In this document: piece by piece, positions 18,438-27,994 of the stretch
How positions within the stretch are numbered: position 1 is the first letter of the stretch
Layout of the letters: the number at the start of each line of letters is the position of its first letter
Source of the DNA: CAZIVP01 sp964542915
GTDB lineage: Bacteria; Calditrichota; Calditrichia; Calditrichales; Calditrichaceae
NCBI GenBank assembly: GCA_964542915.1
Contig: CAZIVP010000013.1
Location: 45,485-109,484 of the forward strand
Direction: 5' to 3'
DNA length: 64,000 nt
Notes under the pieces: generated by a model
Told to the model about the DNA's origin: nothing
What the model saw: only the letters and a program-made list of their open reading frames with translations
Database searches by the model: none
Program-made: the position numbers and the translations under genes

Positions 18438-19843
18438 TGCAAGAAAAAAAATATCCGGTTAAACGCGGAAATAGCTATTCATTCGATATTGAAAAATTAG
18501 CGTTTGGCGGTGCAGGCGTGGCCCGTAAAGACAATTATGTGATATTTGTAAAAGGTGCGCTGCCGGGAGAATCCGTAAAGGCCCGCATAACCAAACGAAA
18601 AAAAGCTTACGCCGAAGCCCGATTGCTGGAAATTGAAACACCTTCTCCAAGGCGTGTTCAACCGCCATGCCCCTATTTTGATTGGTGCGGCGGCTGTACA
18701 TGGCAAAATTTGGCTTATGAGGATCAACTAAAATATAAGCGACGGATTGTGGCGGAATCTCTGCTACATATCGGGCAAATCAGAGACATGGATGTTGGAC
18801 CGGTATTGCCCGCGCAAAAGCCATTCGGTTACCGCAATAAAATGGAGTTCTCTTTTGCAGCGCGGCGCTGGCTTTTACCCGAAGAATTGGGCGATTCAGC
18901 CATTTCAAACTATTTTGCCCTGGGCTTACATGTGCCGGGTACCTTTGATAAGATTCTTCAAATCGACCATTGTATGCTGCAATCCGAGACGGCCAATGAA
19001 ATTTTGCGTTACGTGAACCGATATGCCCGCGATCATCAGTTACAACCGTATGGCATAAAATCTCATGACGGTTTTTTACGATTCTTGGTGCTTCGTGAAA
19101 GCAGTTATAACGGAGAGATAATGGTAAACCTCGTAACGGCTTATGAAGCACCAGAAGCGTTGCAACAGCTTGCCAGGCGTCTGGTGAAGGAGTTCCCGGC
19201 CGTGCAGAGTGTAGTGAATAACATTAACACCCGACCTGCCCAGATTGCCGTCGGCGAGAAAGAATTGGTATTGGCGGGGCGTTCGTGGATTGAAGAGCAA
19301 CTCGGGCCGTTCAGATTTAAAATTTCCGCTAATTCGTTTTTCCAGACCAACACGTTTCAGGCCGAACGTCTGTATCGAACGGTAATGGAATTTGCGGATT
19401 TAGACAAGGATGCCGTTGTATGGGATTTATACGCCGGAACAGGAACGATCAGTTTATTTCTGGGAACGCAAGCCAAAGAAGTGATTGGATTCGAAGCTGT
19501 GCAGAGCGCTGTCGATAATGCCAATCAGAATATCCGGGAGCATAAATTTAATAACATCAGGTTTGTCGCCGGCGATTTAATGCAGACGTTGCCAAATACC
19601 GCGCCTGAACCGAGCGTGTTGATTACCGACCCGCCCCGGGCGGGTATGCACGAAAAAGTCGTGCGTTATATTAATCAAGTCGAACCGGAGCGCCTTGTCT
19701 ATGTTTCCTGTAATCCCACAACCCTTGCCAGGGATTTACGCATTCTTACCGACAAATACGAAGTCAAACGGGTACAGCCGGTGGATATGTTTCCACAAAC
19801 CTATCATATTGAAACGGTTGTAAAACTGGAACGGACATTATGA
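18434..19843 (+). CDS. 23S rRNA (uracil-5)-methyltransferase, RlmD/RumA type
   Basis: This 469-residue protein has an N-terminal TRAM RNA-binding domain (about residues 10-65). Iron-sulfur cysteines follow in PPCPYFDWCGGC (about 76-88). The SAM-dependent methyltransferase domain has DLYAGTGTISLFLG, TDPPRAGM and the catalytic Cys in VYVSCNPTTLARD. The family methylates U1939 or U747 in 23S rRNA, or U54 in tRNA; the TRAM plus cluster layout favours the RlmD/RlmCD side. It overlaps by four bases both the upstream radical SAM gene and the downstream SPOUT gene, a tight translationally coupled operon. Confidence 0.9.
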   Translation: MMQEKKYPVKRGNSYSFDIEKLAFGGAGVARKDNYVIFVKGALPGESVKARITKRKKAYAEARLLEIETPSPRRVQPPCPYFDWCGGCTWQNLAYEDQLKYKRRIVAESLLHIGQIRDMDVGPVLPAQKPFGYRNKMEFSFAARRWLLPEELGDSAISNYFALGLHVPGTFDKILQIDHCMLQSETANEILRYVNRYARDHQLQPYGIKSHDGFLRFLVLRESSYNGEIMVNLVTAYEAPEALQQLARRLVKEFPAVQSVVNNINTRPAQIAVGEKELVLAGRSWIEEQLGPFRFKISANSFFQTNTFQAERLYRTVMEFADLDKDAVVWDLYAGTGTISLFLGTQAKEVIGFEAVQSAVDNANQNIREHKFNNIRFVAGDLMQTLPNTAPEPSVLITDPPRAGMHEKVVRYINQVEPERLVYVSCNPTTLARDLRILTDKYEVKRVQPVDMFPQTYHIETVVKLERTL

Positions 19844-20379
19844 TCCGGAAACTGACCTTTGACGAAATCTTTGACCGTCAGCCCTCTCTGGAGGAATTGC
19901 AAGCTCTTAAGACGTCGCCCATCTTTACTCTGGTCGAAAATATTAGGAGTATGTATAATGTTGGCAGCATTTTTCGAACCAGCGACGGAGCCCGTATTCG
20001 CAAATTATTTCTTACAGGCTTTACGGCGCGCCCGCCGCGTAAAGAGATCGACAAAACAGCATTGGGCGCAACGGATAGTGTACCGTGGGATTACGCCGAC
20101 CATTCCGGTGCGGTTATTCAAAAACTGAAAACAGCGGGCGTGAGCATTGTGGTGTTGGAACACACCGATGCCAGTGTGCCTTATTACGAATTGGAGTACC
20201 AATATCCCGTTTGCCTCGTGCTGGGCAACGAAGTGGACGGCGTTTCGGAGCCGGCGATTCGTTTGGCCGATCACTGCATCGAAATCCCGATGTTCGGTAT
20301 AAAGCAATCGCTCAATGTATCCGTCGCTTACGGCGTGGTCTTATATCATATCCTCAGTTCCTATTTACAGCGTTTGTAA
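19840..20379 (+). CDS. SpoU (SPOUT) RNA 2'-O-methyltransferase
   Basis: This 179-residue protein has the three SpoU motifs: NVGSIFRTSDGA (motif 1), VLGNEVDGVSE (motif 2) and IPMFGIKQSLNVSVAYG (motif 3), which build the trefoil-knot SAM site. The family methylates ribose 2'-OH in tRNA (TrmH, TrmL) or rRNA (RlmB). It is short, without the L30e-like N-terminal domain of RlmB, and so nearer to minimal TrmL/TrmH types. Its start overlaps the rRNA methyltransferase stop. Confidence 0.88.
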   Translation: MIRKLTFDEIFDRQPSLEELQALKTSPIFTLVENIRSMYNVGSIFRTSDGARIRKLFLTGFTARPPRKEIDKTALGATDSVPWDYADHSGAVIQKLKTAGVSIVVLEHTDASVPYYELEYQYPVCLVLGNEVDGVSEPAIRLADHCIEIPMFGIKQSLNVSVAYGVVLYHILSSYLQRL

Positions 20380-20393
20380 ACATGAGCAAATCC

Positions 20394-20422
20394 TTGACAT
20401 AATCGTGTAACTCACCTATATT
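20394..20422 (+). promoter_or_regulatory. Sigma70-type promoter for the DUF4388 gene
   Basis: TTGACA (20394-20399) and TATATT (20417-20422) with a 17-base spacer, 34 bases before the ATG at 20456. It begins a new transcription unit after the methyltransferase operon. Confidence 0.7.
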
Positions 20423-20455
20423 CAGATATTTAATAAAATGTTTCCGGGGTAATCC

Positions 20456-22021
20456 ATGGCAAATGAAAATGTGTTGGTTGTAAACGCGAAGAGCAGCGAT
20501 GCCGATCTTTTCAAACATTACCTCCTTTCCGAACATTTTAATCCCTTACTTATTGCGGATTTAGCCTCAGCCAGCCAGGAACTTCAGGAAAAAGATATTT
20601 TACTGACCTTAATGGACTATCATCTTATTACACGAACGGAACGCAGCGATGTGGTCGGATTCTTTAAGAAAGTGGAACAGGCGCCCCTGGTTTTATATAA
20701 TGTTCCGCGTAATGCAGCCCAGCGCATGGCGTTTTATGATTTGGGCGCCTCGCGTGTATTCGACAGCAATTGGCTGACCGAAGAGGTTTACTACAGCATA
20801 CGATTGTGGCTGCAACGGCTGGTGAAACAACAGGAAAAAACACAGGATTATTCGACCGGCCGGCTGGAAGACATCAACCTGGCAACGCTCATCAATACCA
20901 TTGGCAAAGAAGACCAAACCGGTTTGTTAAAAATACTGACCGACAATAACAGCGGTAAAATCTATTTTTACAAAGGTCACATCGACGATGCAACGGTTGG
21001 TTTGCATCGCGGAATGCGGGCTGTTATCCAAATGCTCTATTGGAAAGCGGGCGTGTTTTCTTTCACAACCATACCTAACTACCAGCCGACCGGCGAAATC
21101 TATTTAAGCAATATCGGTTTAATGCTATTGGGGGAAAAATTCCGGCACCGACTGCTTCAGCGCCTGGAACACCTCGGCGATAAAAGCAGCGTGGTGCGTA
21201 TCCAGAACGAAGGCGATTTAACCAACACGGATATGGATATTAAACCGGAATTTGTGGAGTACCTGAAACGCCCCAAACCACTCACGCGATTGCTCGAAAA
21301 TCCGTTTTATACCAGCGATGAAACGGTTGAACGACTCATACAGCTCAGGGATTCCGGCTACCTTCTGATTAATAAACCCTACGAACAATTGGTTGAAGAC
21401 ACGTTCGAAGAAAATTTAAGCGGCGCCGAATCGGGATTGGAAGAAATCGTATTCTCGGAAGAAGATATTCAGATTTTTAAAGAAATTCTAGGATTGAGGG
21501 AAGCCCAAAAAGGTAAGTTGATTGTGGTAAGCGCCGACTGGGAAAGTAAAGCCCAGTTTATCAAACGCCTGACCCGAACGCAGCTTAAACGCGATAATCG
21601 CAATAAACTGGATGTGGCAAAAGTTAAACTCGCCCATTCTTTCGAGTTGTTCATTCTGGGCATGACCATGGACGATGTGGAAGTGGACAAAATCAAATCC
21701 CTTTTTGAAGGTCTGGCCGGCTATGTTTTTTTAATTGATGCGCAGCGCAGCGAAGCGTTTGAATACCAGCGTTATATTATCAATGCGTTGCTGAATATTT
21801 ATCCGGTCCCGTCGGTATTGGCAGTCTTCAATCAAGAGGGCGATACTCCCGCCGAGGACATTAAAAAAATCTTCGAAAATGTGTTCGATTTTCACTGGTT
21901 GAATTACAATCCCGAACTCGTTAGCGATATTCGCGATATTTTATTGCACCTTCGGCCCGTGCATAAAAAATTAAAAACAAAAAGTCAGACGGAAAAATCG
22001 GAAACGAAAGACGATGAATGA
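20456..22021 (+). CDS. Pseudo-receiver/DUF4388 protein with GTPase-like C terminus
   Basis: This 521-residue protein has three parts. Residues 1-120 look like a receiver fold (NVLVVNAKSSDADLFKHYLL; LMDYHLI) without the usual acidic pair. Residues about 135-245 are a DUF4388/PATAN domain (GRLEDINLATLINTIGKEDQ, GKIYFYKGHIDDATVG). Residues about 345-505 (GKLIVVSADWESKAQFIKRL, then FLIDAQRSEAFEYQ, VPSVLAVFNQEG) follow the order of a small GTPase but lack its P-loop glycines and GKS/T. I infer a degenerate signalling scaffold. The next two genes overlap it in turn and share these themes. Confidence 0.7.
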   Translation: MANENVLVVNAKSSDADLFKHYLLSEHFNPLLIADLASASQELQEKDILLTLMDYHLITRTERSDVVGFFKKVEQAPLVLYNVPRNAAQRMAFYDLGASRVFDSNWLTEEVYYSIRLWLQRLVKQQEKTQDYSTGRLEDINLATLINTIGKEDQTGLLKILTDNNSGKIYFYKGHIDDATVGLHRGMRAVIQMLYWKAGVFSFTTIPNYQPTGEIYLSNIGLMLLGEKFRHRLLQRLEHLGDKSSVVRIQNEGDLTNTDMDIKPEFVEYLKRPKPLTRLLENPFYTSDETVERLIQLRDSGYLLINKPYEQLVEDTFEENLSGAESGLEEIVFSEEDIQIFKEILGLREAQKGKLIVVSADWESKAQFIKRLTRTQLKRDNRNKLDVAKVKLAHSFELFILGMTMDDVEVDKIKSLFEGLAGYVFLIDAQRSEAFEYQRYIINALLNIYPVPSVLAVFNQEGDTPAEDIKKIFENVFDFHWLNYNPELVSDIRDILLHLRPVHKKLKTKSQTEKSETKDDE

Positions 22022-23153
22022 TTTTCTGATCATTGGCGATCGCAGAGAATATTTCAATTATTTTTATAACCACTTCAGACATTTACAAATCCATTTTTCA
22101 TGGATGGATGCGGACGATAACTTTGTGTTGCACATTAATCGTGAAAAAACCGATATGATTTTGTTTGTCGGCATGGATGTGGAAAAACAACTGGAGTGGA
22201 TCCAAAGAATACGCGATCACGGGATTCAGATTCCATATGTTTGTTTTACCGCAAAAATGCACTGGAAGAACCGGGAAACGCTTTGGCAGGCCGGCGTGGT
22301 CGATATCATCCATTTACCCATTCTCAAAAGTGAACTTGAGCGTATTCTCTATACCTGGTTGAGCGATTTGGATAATCATAAGGATGAAGACCAGGAACGG
22401 ATGCGCGGCGTTCTGCGCGATTTCCATCTTCTGGATTTAATCCAATCTTTCGAAGGCGGTAAGAAAAACGTTATCATCAAACTTGAGAACGGTATTCGCA
22501 AAGGCCATGTGTTCGTTAAAAATGGAAAAGTCATTGATGCCCAGTACGAACAAAAAGATGCTCTGGAAGCGCTTGCGATCATGGCGTCCTGGTTTAATGG
22601 GTATTTTGATGCACACTTCACAGAGGTTAAACAAAGGGAGCGTCTGAAACTGGATAATCAACAAATGATTATGGAATGCATGAATGCTATTAATGAACAA
22701 AACAATCTTTCCAATCAATTACCGCCGGAAAATCAATTACTGTACGCAGCGCCGGATATCGACTATGAAGAAATGGGGCCGAACGATCGCAATCGTTTAT
22801 TGTCCTTTAAAGAGGGCAATACGCTTCGGAATTTTTTTGACAGTGAGCTGGAAAATCCTGTTTTATTGATGAAAAAAATGCTGGATTGGTGTAAAAAAGA
22901 GTGGCTTATACCGGAAGAGGAATACCGCAAACGGTTAAAACATCTGGAAGAGGAGAAACAAAAATCCGGTATCAAGAAAATGGTCGAACGCATCTTTAAA
23001 AAAGAAGAAGAATCACATTTGCAGGAAAATGAAAGCGAAGACGAAGACCCCATGTTGCGCGAAATGCAAAAGCAAATTCACAGAAGACCCTACGCGTTTC
23101 ATAATCTGTCTCTTTTAAAGAAATTCGAAAAAGAACTGGAGCATTCATCTTGA
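22014..23153 (+). CDS. Second DUF4388 protein with receiver-like N terminus
   Basis: This 379-residue protein starts with a receiver-like fold (FLIIGDRREYFNYFYNHF; TDMILFVGMDVEKQL; IPYVCFTAK). A DUF4388/PATAN region follows at about residues 128-220 (GVLRDFHLLDLIQSFEGGKK; GHVFVKNGKVIDAQYEQKDA). The charged C-terminal half looks coiled-coil and is rich in Lys and Glu. It overlaps the previous gene by eight bases and the next by four, so all three are translationally coupled. In other bacteria DUF4388 proteins accompany MglA/roadblock or two-component signalling; the partner here may be the phoB/phoR pair downstream. Function unknown. Confidence 0.7.
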   Translation: MNDFLIIGDRREYFNYFYNHFRHLQIHFSWMDADDNFVLHINREKTDMILFVGMDVEKQLEWIQRIRDHGIQIPYVCFTAKMHWKNRETLWQAGVVDIIHLPILKSELERILYTWLSDLDNHKDEDQERMRGVLRDFHLLDLIQSFEGGKKNVIIKLENGIRKGHVFVKNGKVIDAQYEQKDALEALAIMASWFNGYFDAHFTEVKQRERLKLDNQQMIMECMNAINEQNNLSNQLPPENQLLYAAPDIDYEEMGPNDRNRLLSFKEGNTLRNFFDSELENPVLLMKKMLDWCKKEWLIPEEEYRKRLKHLEEEKQKSGIKKMVERIFKKEEESHLQENESEDEDPMLREMQKQIHRRPYAFHNLSLLKKFEKELEHSS

Positions 23154-23662
23154 TTGACGTTTTAGAAATTCCGATCCTGGCGCACCTCGAAAAATTGCCG
23201 TTGGGTTTGTTGGAACATATTCCCAAATCCAGTGATCGTAATTACCGTGGATTCCGTCATATCGAATATGAATTACATCCGGACAAAGAAAGCATCTTTT
23301 TCTATCTCCTGGCGCATTTCGAAGGTCTGGAAGGCTATCATCTATGGGATCGAATCATTCCGCGCTCTCCCTTTGCCTGGTTGGTGTTCGATTGGGATGA
23401 ACCGCAAATCGAGAAACTATACGAGAATTATCAGAAACGGTATGAGACCCCGCTGATCTTCATTACCTGGCAGCCCCAGGCAGAAATCGATCCCCGTCAG
23501 AGCGACCACCCGATCCTGAAAGCCAATGCTCAAAACATCCTTTTTTATGAATCGAACGATGCCGCCGCCGTGAATCAATTGATCGCCCGATCTCTGCATA
23601 AAATCCTCGAAATTCCCACGACGTCGGAACCCAAACCGGAGGCAAACTCTGAGGCTGAATAG
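23150..23662 (+). CDS. Third gene of the DUF4388 operon, unknown
   Basis: A 170-residue protein without signal or membrane segments. The middle (IFFYLLAHFEGLEGYHLWDR, FAWLVFDWDEPQ, PLIFITWQPQAE) resembles the C-terminal half of a small GTPase fold but has no nucleotide-binding motif. That parallels the C-terminal domain of the first gene in this operon. The TTG start overlaps the previous stop (TTGA). I do not recognise a named family; the resemblance is a hypothesis for structure prediction. Confidence 0.55.
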   Translation: MIDVLEIPILAHLEKLPLGLLEHIPKSSDRNYRGFRHIEYELHPDKESIFFYLLAHFEGLEGYHLWDRIIPRSPFAWLVFDWDEPQIEKLYENYQKRYETPLIFITWQPQAEIDPRQSDHPILKANAQNILFYESNDAAAVNQLIARSLHKILEIPTTSEPKPEANSEAE

Positions 23663-23849
23663 GAAAAGGCGACTGTTTCCGGCCATAACAGCAAATTAAC
23701 GTATTTTTAATCGTTTTCTAACCGTTTCTTTTAAATTCATGTAATTGTACAAAATTGATTAAGTTGAATCGGAGACAGAATCAATAGCGGAGTCGGAAGA
23801 GTGGATAGAATTTTCCGAATGATCGAACCAAAGTTTGCGAGGAAATACC

Positions 23850-24542
23850 ATGAGTACAGGCAAAATTTATGTTGTGGATGATGAAGAAGATATTTTGAAC
23901 CTGGTTGAATATAATCTGAAAAAAGAAGGTTACGAAGTAAGTTGTTTTACGACGGGTGAAGAAATTCTCTCAACCGCCCGTAAAAATGCACCGGACTTAA
24001 TCCTTCTCGATTTAATGCTGCCGGGCGTGGATGGTCGCGATGTGTGCCGTATTCTTAAAAGCGATCCGGCTCTGGCCGCCATCCCCGTCATTATGTTAAC
24101 GGCAAAAGGCGAAGAGTCGGATATTATCACCGGTTTGGAGATGGGCGCCGATGATTATATTCCCAAGCCCTTTAGCCCCAAAGTGTTGGTGGCACGCATA
24201 AAGGCGGTATTACGTCGTCGCGCCGGAAAAGATAAAGATCCGGGCGAGGTGGTTCGTATCCATAACATGATGATTCATCCCGGCCGGCATGAGGTGCTGC
24301 TCGACGGTGAATCCGTTGATTTAACATATACCGAATTTAAACTGCTCCACTTTTTAGCGCAACGTCCCGGTTGGGTATTTACCCGTTATCAAATTGTTGA
24401 CGCCCTGCGGGGCGAAGATTATCCGGTAACCGAACGCGCGGTTGATGTCCAAATTGTAGGGTTGCGTAAAAAACTGGGCGAGGCCGGCCATTTGATCGAA
24501 ACGGTCCGCGGCGTCGGGTACCGCATGAAGGAAACGAAATGA
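23850..24542 (+). CDS. PhoB-type response regulator
   Basis: This 230-residue regulator has a receiver domain (VVDDEEDIL; phosphoacceptor Asp in LLDLMLPGVDG; MLTAKGEE; Lys in PKPFSP) and an OmpR/PhoB winged-helix DNA-binding domain (YTEFKLLHFLAQRPGWVFTR; ERAVDVQIVGLRKKLGE; TVRGVGYRM). The ATG at 23850 follows GCGAGG and is preferred over an in-frame ATG 15 bases earlier. The cognate histidine kinase gene overlaps its end by four bases. The PhoB/PhoR resemblance suggests phosphate-type control, but no phosphate genes are near. Confidence 0.9.
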   Translation: MSTGKIYVVDDEEDILNLVEYNLKKEGYEVSCFTTGEEILSTARKNAPDLILLDLMLPGVDGRDVCRILKSDPALAAIPVIMLTAKGEESDIITGLEMGADDYIPKPFSPKVLVARIKAVLRRRAGKDKDPGEVVRIHNMMIHPGRHEVLLDGESVDLTYTEFKLLHFLAQRPGWVFTRYQIVDALRGEDYPVTERAVDVQIVGLRKKLGEAGHLIETVRGVGYRMKETK

Positions 24543-26338
24543 GCTATCGCCGCATTTTTTATCAAATATTCGTTTCCTTTTTTGTTATTCTATTATTGGC
24601 GTTGGTTGCGGTAACTTGGTATACACGGGATCTTGCGAAAAATTTCTATATTAGAGACACCTCGCAAAACTTAAAATCCATTGCAAATTTAATTGCCGCC
24701 CAAACGAAAGATAATCTCCGGAGCCAAAAGTACGATACCATCAAACGAAAGATAAATGAACTGGGCCGGGCGACGGATATCCGTATTACCATTGTTTTGC
24801 CCGATGGTTTGGTTGTGGCGGATTCCGAAGAGGAGCCGGCCGTAATGGATAATCATATCCGGCGCCCGGAAGTTCAGGAAGCCCTGCATAACGGCGTGGG
24901 CAAATCGATTCGGTACAGCAATACCATCGAAATGAATTTGATGTATGTGGCCATACCGTTATACCGTCAAAATGAACTGTTGGCGATTGTCCGCACGTCG
25001 CTGCCCATCGAAGATATCGAAACAACCCTGCAACATATACAGAACCGCATTTTACTGGGAGGCCTTGTGGTGGCCTTATTTACAGCCCTGTTCGGCTTGT
25101 TCGTGTCCCGCCGTATAAGCAAACCCCTTGAGGATATGACCCGAGGAGTGGAGTATTTTACAAAAGGTGAACTGGATTACCGTTTGCCGGTGCCAAAAAA
25201 CAAGGAGATTAACCGTCTCGCCAGTGAACTTAACGCTATGGCCAGGCAATTGAGTGAAAAAATCCAAACCATCGAATTTCAGAAGAATGAGCAACAAGCT
25301 GTTTTGCAAAGCATGGCCGAAGGTGTTCTGGCGGTGGACGGTGAAGAAAAAATCATTATGCTTAATACAGCCGCGCGTAATCTTCTGGGCGTGGACGGCG
25401 GGACGGCAGAAGGAAGCTATATTCAGGAAGTGATTCGCAACACGCAGCTACAGAAAATTATTTCTCAAACGCTAAACACGGGACGTTTGCTGGAAGATGA
25501 GATTATTCTGCGGAAGGAAGAGGTTTTTTACGTTCAGGTACATGGCAATATTTTACAGGACGAATCCGGCGCGACGATCGGCGCGCTTGTGGTCTTGAAC
25601 GACGTAACACGCATCCGCCGTTTGGAAAAAATACGCCGGGATTTTGTAGCTAATGTATCCCATGAGATTCGGACGCCGTTAACATCCATCAAAGGCTTTG
25701 TGGAAACACTCTCCGAAGGCGCCATTGATAATCCGGGTACCGCCCGGCAATTTCTGGAGATTATTCGCAAACAGACCGATCGTTTAAACGCCATTATCGA
25801 TGATCTGATGGCGCTGGCCAACCTGGAACAGGATGAAGAACGGGCCGATGTTCAATTTGAAGAGCGCGAAATCGAAGGTGTAATGCAAAGTGCGGTTCAA
25901 ATTTGTAAGCCCGGAGCGGATGAGAAGGGTATTACAATTCGAATTAAATGTACATCCGATATTCGATTCCGGATGAATCCCATGCTGGTCGAACAGGCGC
26001 TGGTGAATTTACTGCAAAACGCCGTCAAATATAGCCCCGAGAATACCGGCATTGAAGTGCTCTGTGAGTCCACGGAGAACGAAATCTGTATCGCCGTGAA
26101 GGACGAGGGTATCGGCATCCCGAAAGATTCACTAACCCGTATCTTCGAACGTTTTTATCGTGTGGATAGGGCCCGCAGCCGTAAACTCGGCGGCACCGGA
26201 TTGGGCCTGGCCATTGTGAAACACATCGTCAGGGTTCACGAGGGGCGGGTGGAAGTACAAAGCCGCGTTGGCCAGGGCAGTACGTTTTATTTGTATTTTC
26301 CGACGGACGCTGACAAATCGTTAAGGCTAGATACTTAA
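24539..26338 (+). CDS. PhoR-type sensor histidine kinase
   Basis: A 599-residue inner-membrane kinase. It has a TM helix at about residues 8-28, an extracytoplasmic sensor loop to about 165, and a second TM at about 170-190 (ILLGGLVVALFTALFGLFVS). Then come HAMP, a PAS domain (VLQSMAEGVLAVDGEEKIIM), and HisKA with the phosphorylated His in VANVSHEIRTPLTSIKGF. The HATPase domain has an N box (LLQNAVKYSP), G1 (VKDEGIGIPKD) and G2 (GGTGLGLAIVKHI). It would phosphorylate the response regulator encoded just upstream. The signal is unknown. Confidence 0.92.
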   Translation: MSYRRIFYQIFVSFFVILLLALVAVTWYTRDLAKNFYIRDTSQNLKSIANLIAAQTKDNLRSQKYDTIKRKINELGRATDIRITIVLPDGLVVADSEEEPAVMDNHIRRPEVQEALHNGVGKSIRYSNTIEMNLMYVAIPLYRQNELLAIVRTSLPIEDIETTLQHIQNRILLGGLVVALFTALFGLFVSRRISKPLEDMTRGVEYFTKGELDYRLPVPKNKEINRLASELNAMARQLSEKIQTIEFQKNEQQAVLQSMAEGVLAVDGEEKIIMLNTAARNLLGVDGGTAEGSYIQEVIRNTQLQKIISQTLNTGRLLEDEIILRKEEVFYVQVHGNILQDESGATIGALVVLNDVTRIRRLEKIRRDFVANVSHEIRTPLTSIKGFVETLSEGAIDNPGTARQFLEIIRKQTDRLNAIIDDLMALANLEQDEERADVQFEEREIEGVMQSAVQICKPGADEKGITIRIKCTSDIRFRMNPMLVEQALVNLLQNAVKYSPENTGIEVLCESTENEICIAVKDEGIGIPKDSLTRIFERFYRVDRARSRKLGGTGLGLAIVKHIVRVHEGRVEVQSRVGQGSTFYLYFPTDADKSLRLDT

Positions 26339-26571
26339 ATTTTTTAAGACCGGAACGCCGACTCGCCTTTCATATGACCCGGGTAAAATACCTTTGCCTC
26401 TATTCAAACATTTCCCGCCAACAGGGCGTGCTGCAATTTTATTTCGGATTTTTAATGATAGATGTTAATTTTCATGCCTGATTCGGAACAATTGATGTAT
26501 TGTGGTAAATCATGCCCTTTGCCGAAAGCAAGGGACGTAAAACATTCTACAAACATAGTGCGGAGTTCAAT

Positions 26572-27984
26572 ATGCAATCGTTATTCATCAGAGTAAGTGT
26601 GCTTTTGTTCAGCCTGTTCACGCTGGTTACAGCGGATACCATTCCGCAGCACTGGAAGCTCTTTATCGGTTCGGCATTCCTGGAAAACCGTTCGTACGAC
26701 TTACTTCAAAAAATATGCGACCGGGCCGGCGGTCGTTTGGCCGGCAGCCCGGAAAACGATAAAGCGTTGAACATTCTTAAAAAGGAACTTATGGAGGTTG
26801 GCTGCGATGTACGCTTCGAACCGTTCAGTATGCCCGGCTGGTTTCGCGGCGAAGATCGTTTAACCGTCGTTGAGCCGCGAAAACATGTTCTGCGATCCAC
26901 TGCCCTGGGTTATGTTCAGAAGCGTCCCGTTACCGAAGTGCCGCTCACCTTTGTCGGCAATGGCTTTCCGGAAGAATTTGAAAAAGCGGATTGCCGGGAT
27001 AAGCTTGTCTTGATTACTTCGCAAAAGCCCGCTTCGAAGCGAGAGGCGCCCTACCGCTTTGAGGTGATTGAAACCGCCGGTAAACATGGCGCCAAAGGCG
27101 TACTGTTCATAAACCGTAAATCCGGAGAGCGCCTGCTGGCCGGCACGGGAAGTTTTACGGGCGAACCGACTGTTGTTCCGGCGTTCAGCGTAACCTACGA
27201 GGAGGGTAGGTGGCTACAAAGGCTCTGCGAAAGCGGTGTACAGCCCACCGTTAAAATGGAGACCCAATCATACTGCCGGGAGATCCGGAGTAAAAACGTG
27301 GTCGTGACGTTGCCCGGCAAAACCAAAGAAAAAATTGTGGTTGGCGCCCATATCGATAGCTGGGATTTGGGGCAGGGCGCCATTGACAACGGCATAGGGA
27401 GCGCGGTTCTTTTCGAAACGGCCCGTCTGTTCCACCGCTATAAGCCCTCCAACCGTTATACGATTGAATTTGTATGGTTTAACGCCGAAGAATTGGGGCT
27501 TTGGGGTTCAAAACGTTATGTGGAGCAGCACAAAAACGAGCCCATTGCAGCGATGCTGAATATGGATATGACGGGTTCGCCCCGTGGGTTTAATGTGATG
27601 GGATTCGAATCCTATAAAAAATCGATCGAAGGTTTGGTAAAGAAGTTGAACGCCTTTGAACTCGATCGCGGTGTTGTCAATCATCCGTGGGTCAATAGCG
27701 ATCATTCACCCTTTATGCTGGCCGGAATTCCGAGTTTTACACCGCTCGCTCATCTGGAAAAGGAGATGGTTAAGCACTATCATTCTCTGGGAGACAGTTT
27801 TGACAAAGTGAGCCAAAAATACCTGGCCGAAACCTCGGCCGTTGTATCTATTTTTATAAGCTATATGGCCAATAATCCGCAAATCGATTTTGAACGCCGG
27901 AGCGTTGAGCAAACCGAACAAATGTTAAAAAAACACGGTTTAAAGGATCAACTAAAGCGACAGAGCGCATGGCCGTTTGAATAG
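26572..27984 (+). CDS. Secreted M28-family metallopeptidase
   Basis: This ~470-residue exported peptidase begins MQSLFIRVSVLLFSLFTL, a signal peptide cleaved near TADTIP. A PA-domain-like insert occupies the first half. The M28 zinc site is visible: VGAHIDSWDLGQGAIDNG (His/Asp), FNAEELGLWGS (catalytic Glu), NMDMTGS and the final His in SDHSPFM. These enzymes are aminopeptidases or carboxypeptidases in the periplasm or outside the cell. I chose the ATG at 26572 because GGAG precedes it and the signal peptide then begins correctly; an in-frame ATG at 26512 would add 20 charged residues. Confidence 0.88.
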   Translation: MQSLFIRVSVLLFSLFTLVTADTIPQHWKLFIGSAFLENRSYDLLQKICDRAGGRLAGSPENDKALNILKKELMEVGCDVRFEPFSMPGWFRGEDRLTVVEPRKHVLRSTALGYVQKRPVTEVPLTFVGNGFPEEFEKADCRDKLVLITSQKPASKREAPYRFEVIETAGKHGAKGVLFINRKSGERLLAGTGSFTGEPTVVPAFSVTYEEGRWLQRLCESGVQPTVKMETQSYCREIRSKNVVVTLPGKTKEKIVVGAHIDSWDLGQGAIDNGIGSAVLFETARLFHRYKPSNRYTIEFVWFNAEELGLWGSKRYVEQHKNEPIAAMLNMDMTGSPRGFNVMGFESYKKSIEGLVKKLNAFELDRGVVNHPWVNSDHSPFMLAGIPSFTPLAHLEKEMVKHYHSLGDSFDKVSQKYLAETSAVVSIFISYMANNPQIDFERRSVEQTEQMLKKHGLKDQLKRQSAWPFE

Positions 27985-27994
27985 GTACTGATAG

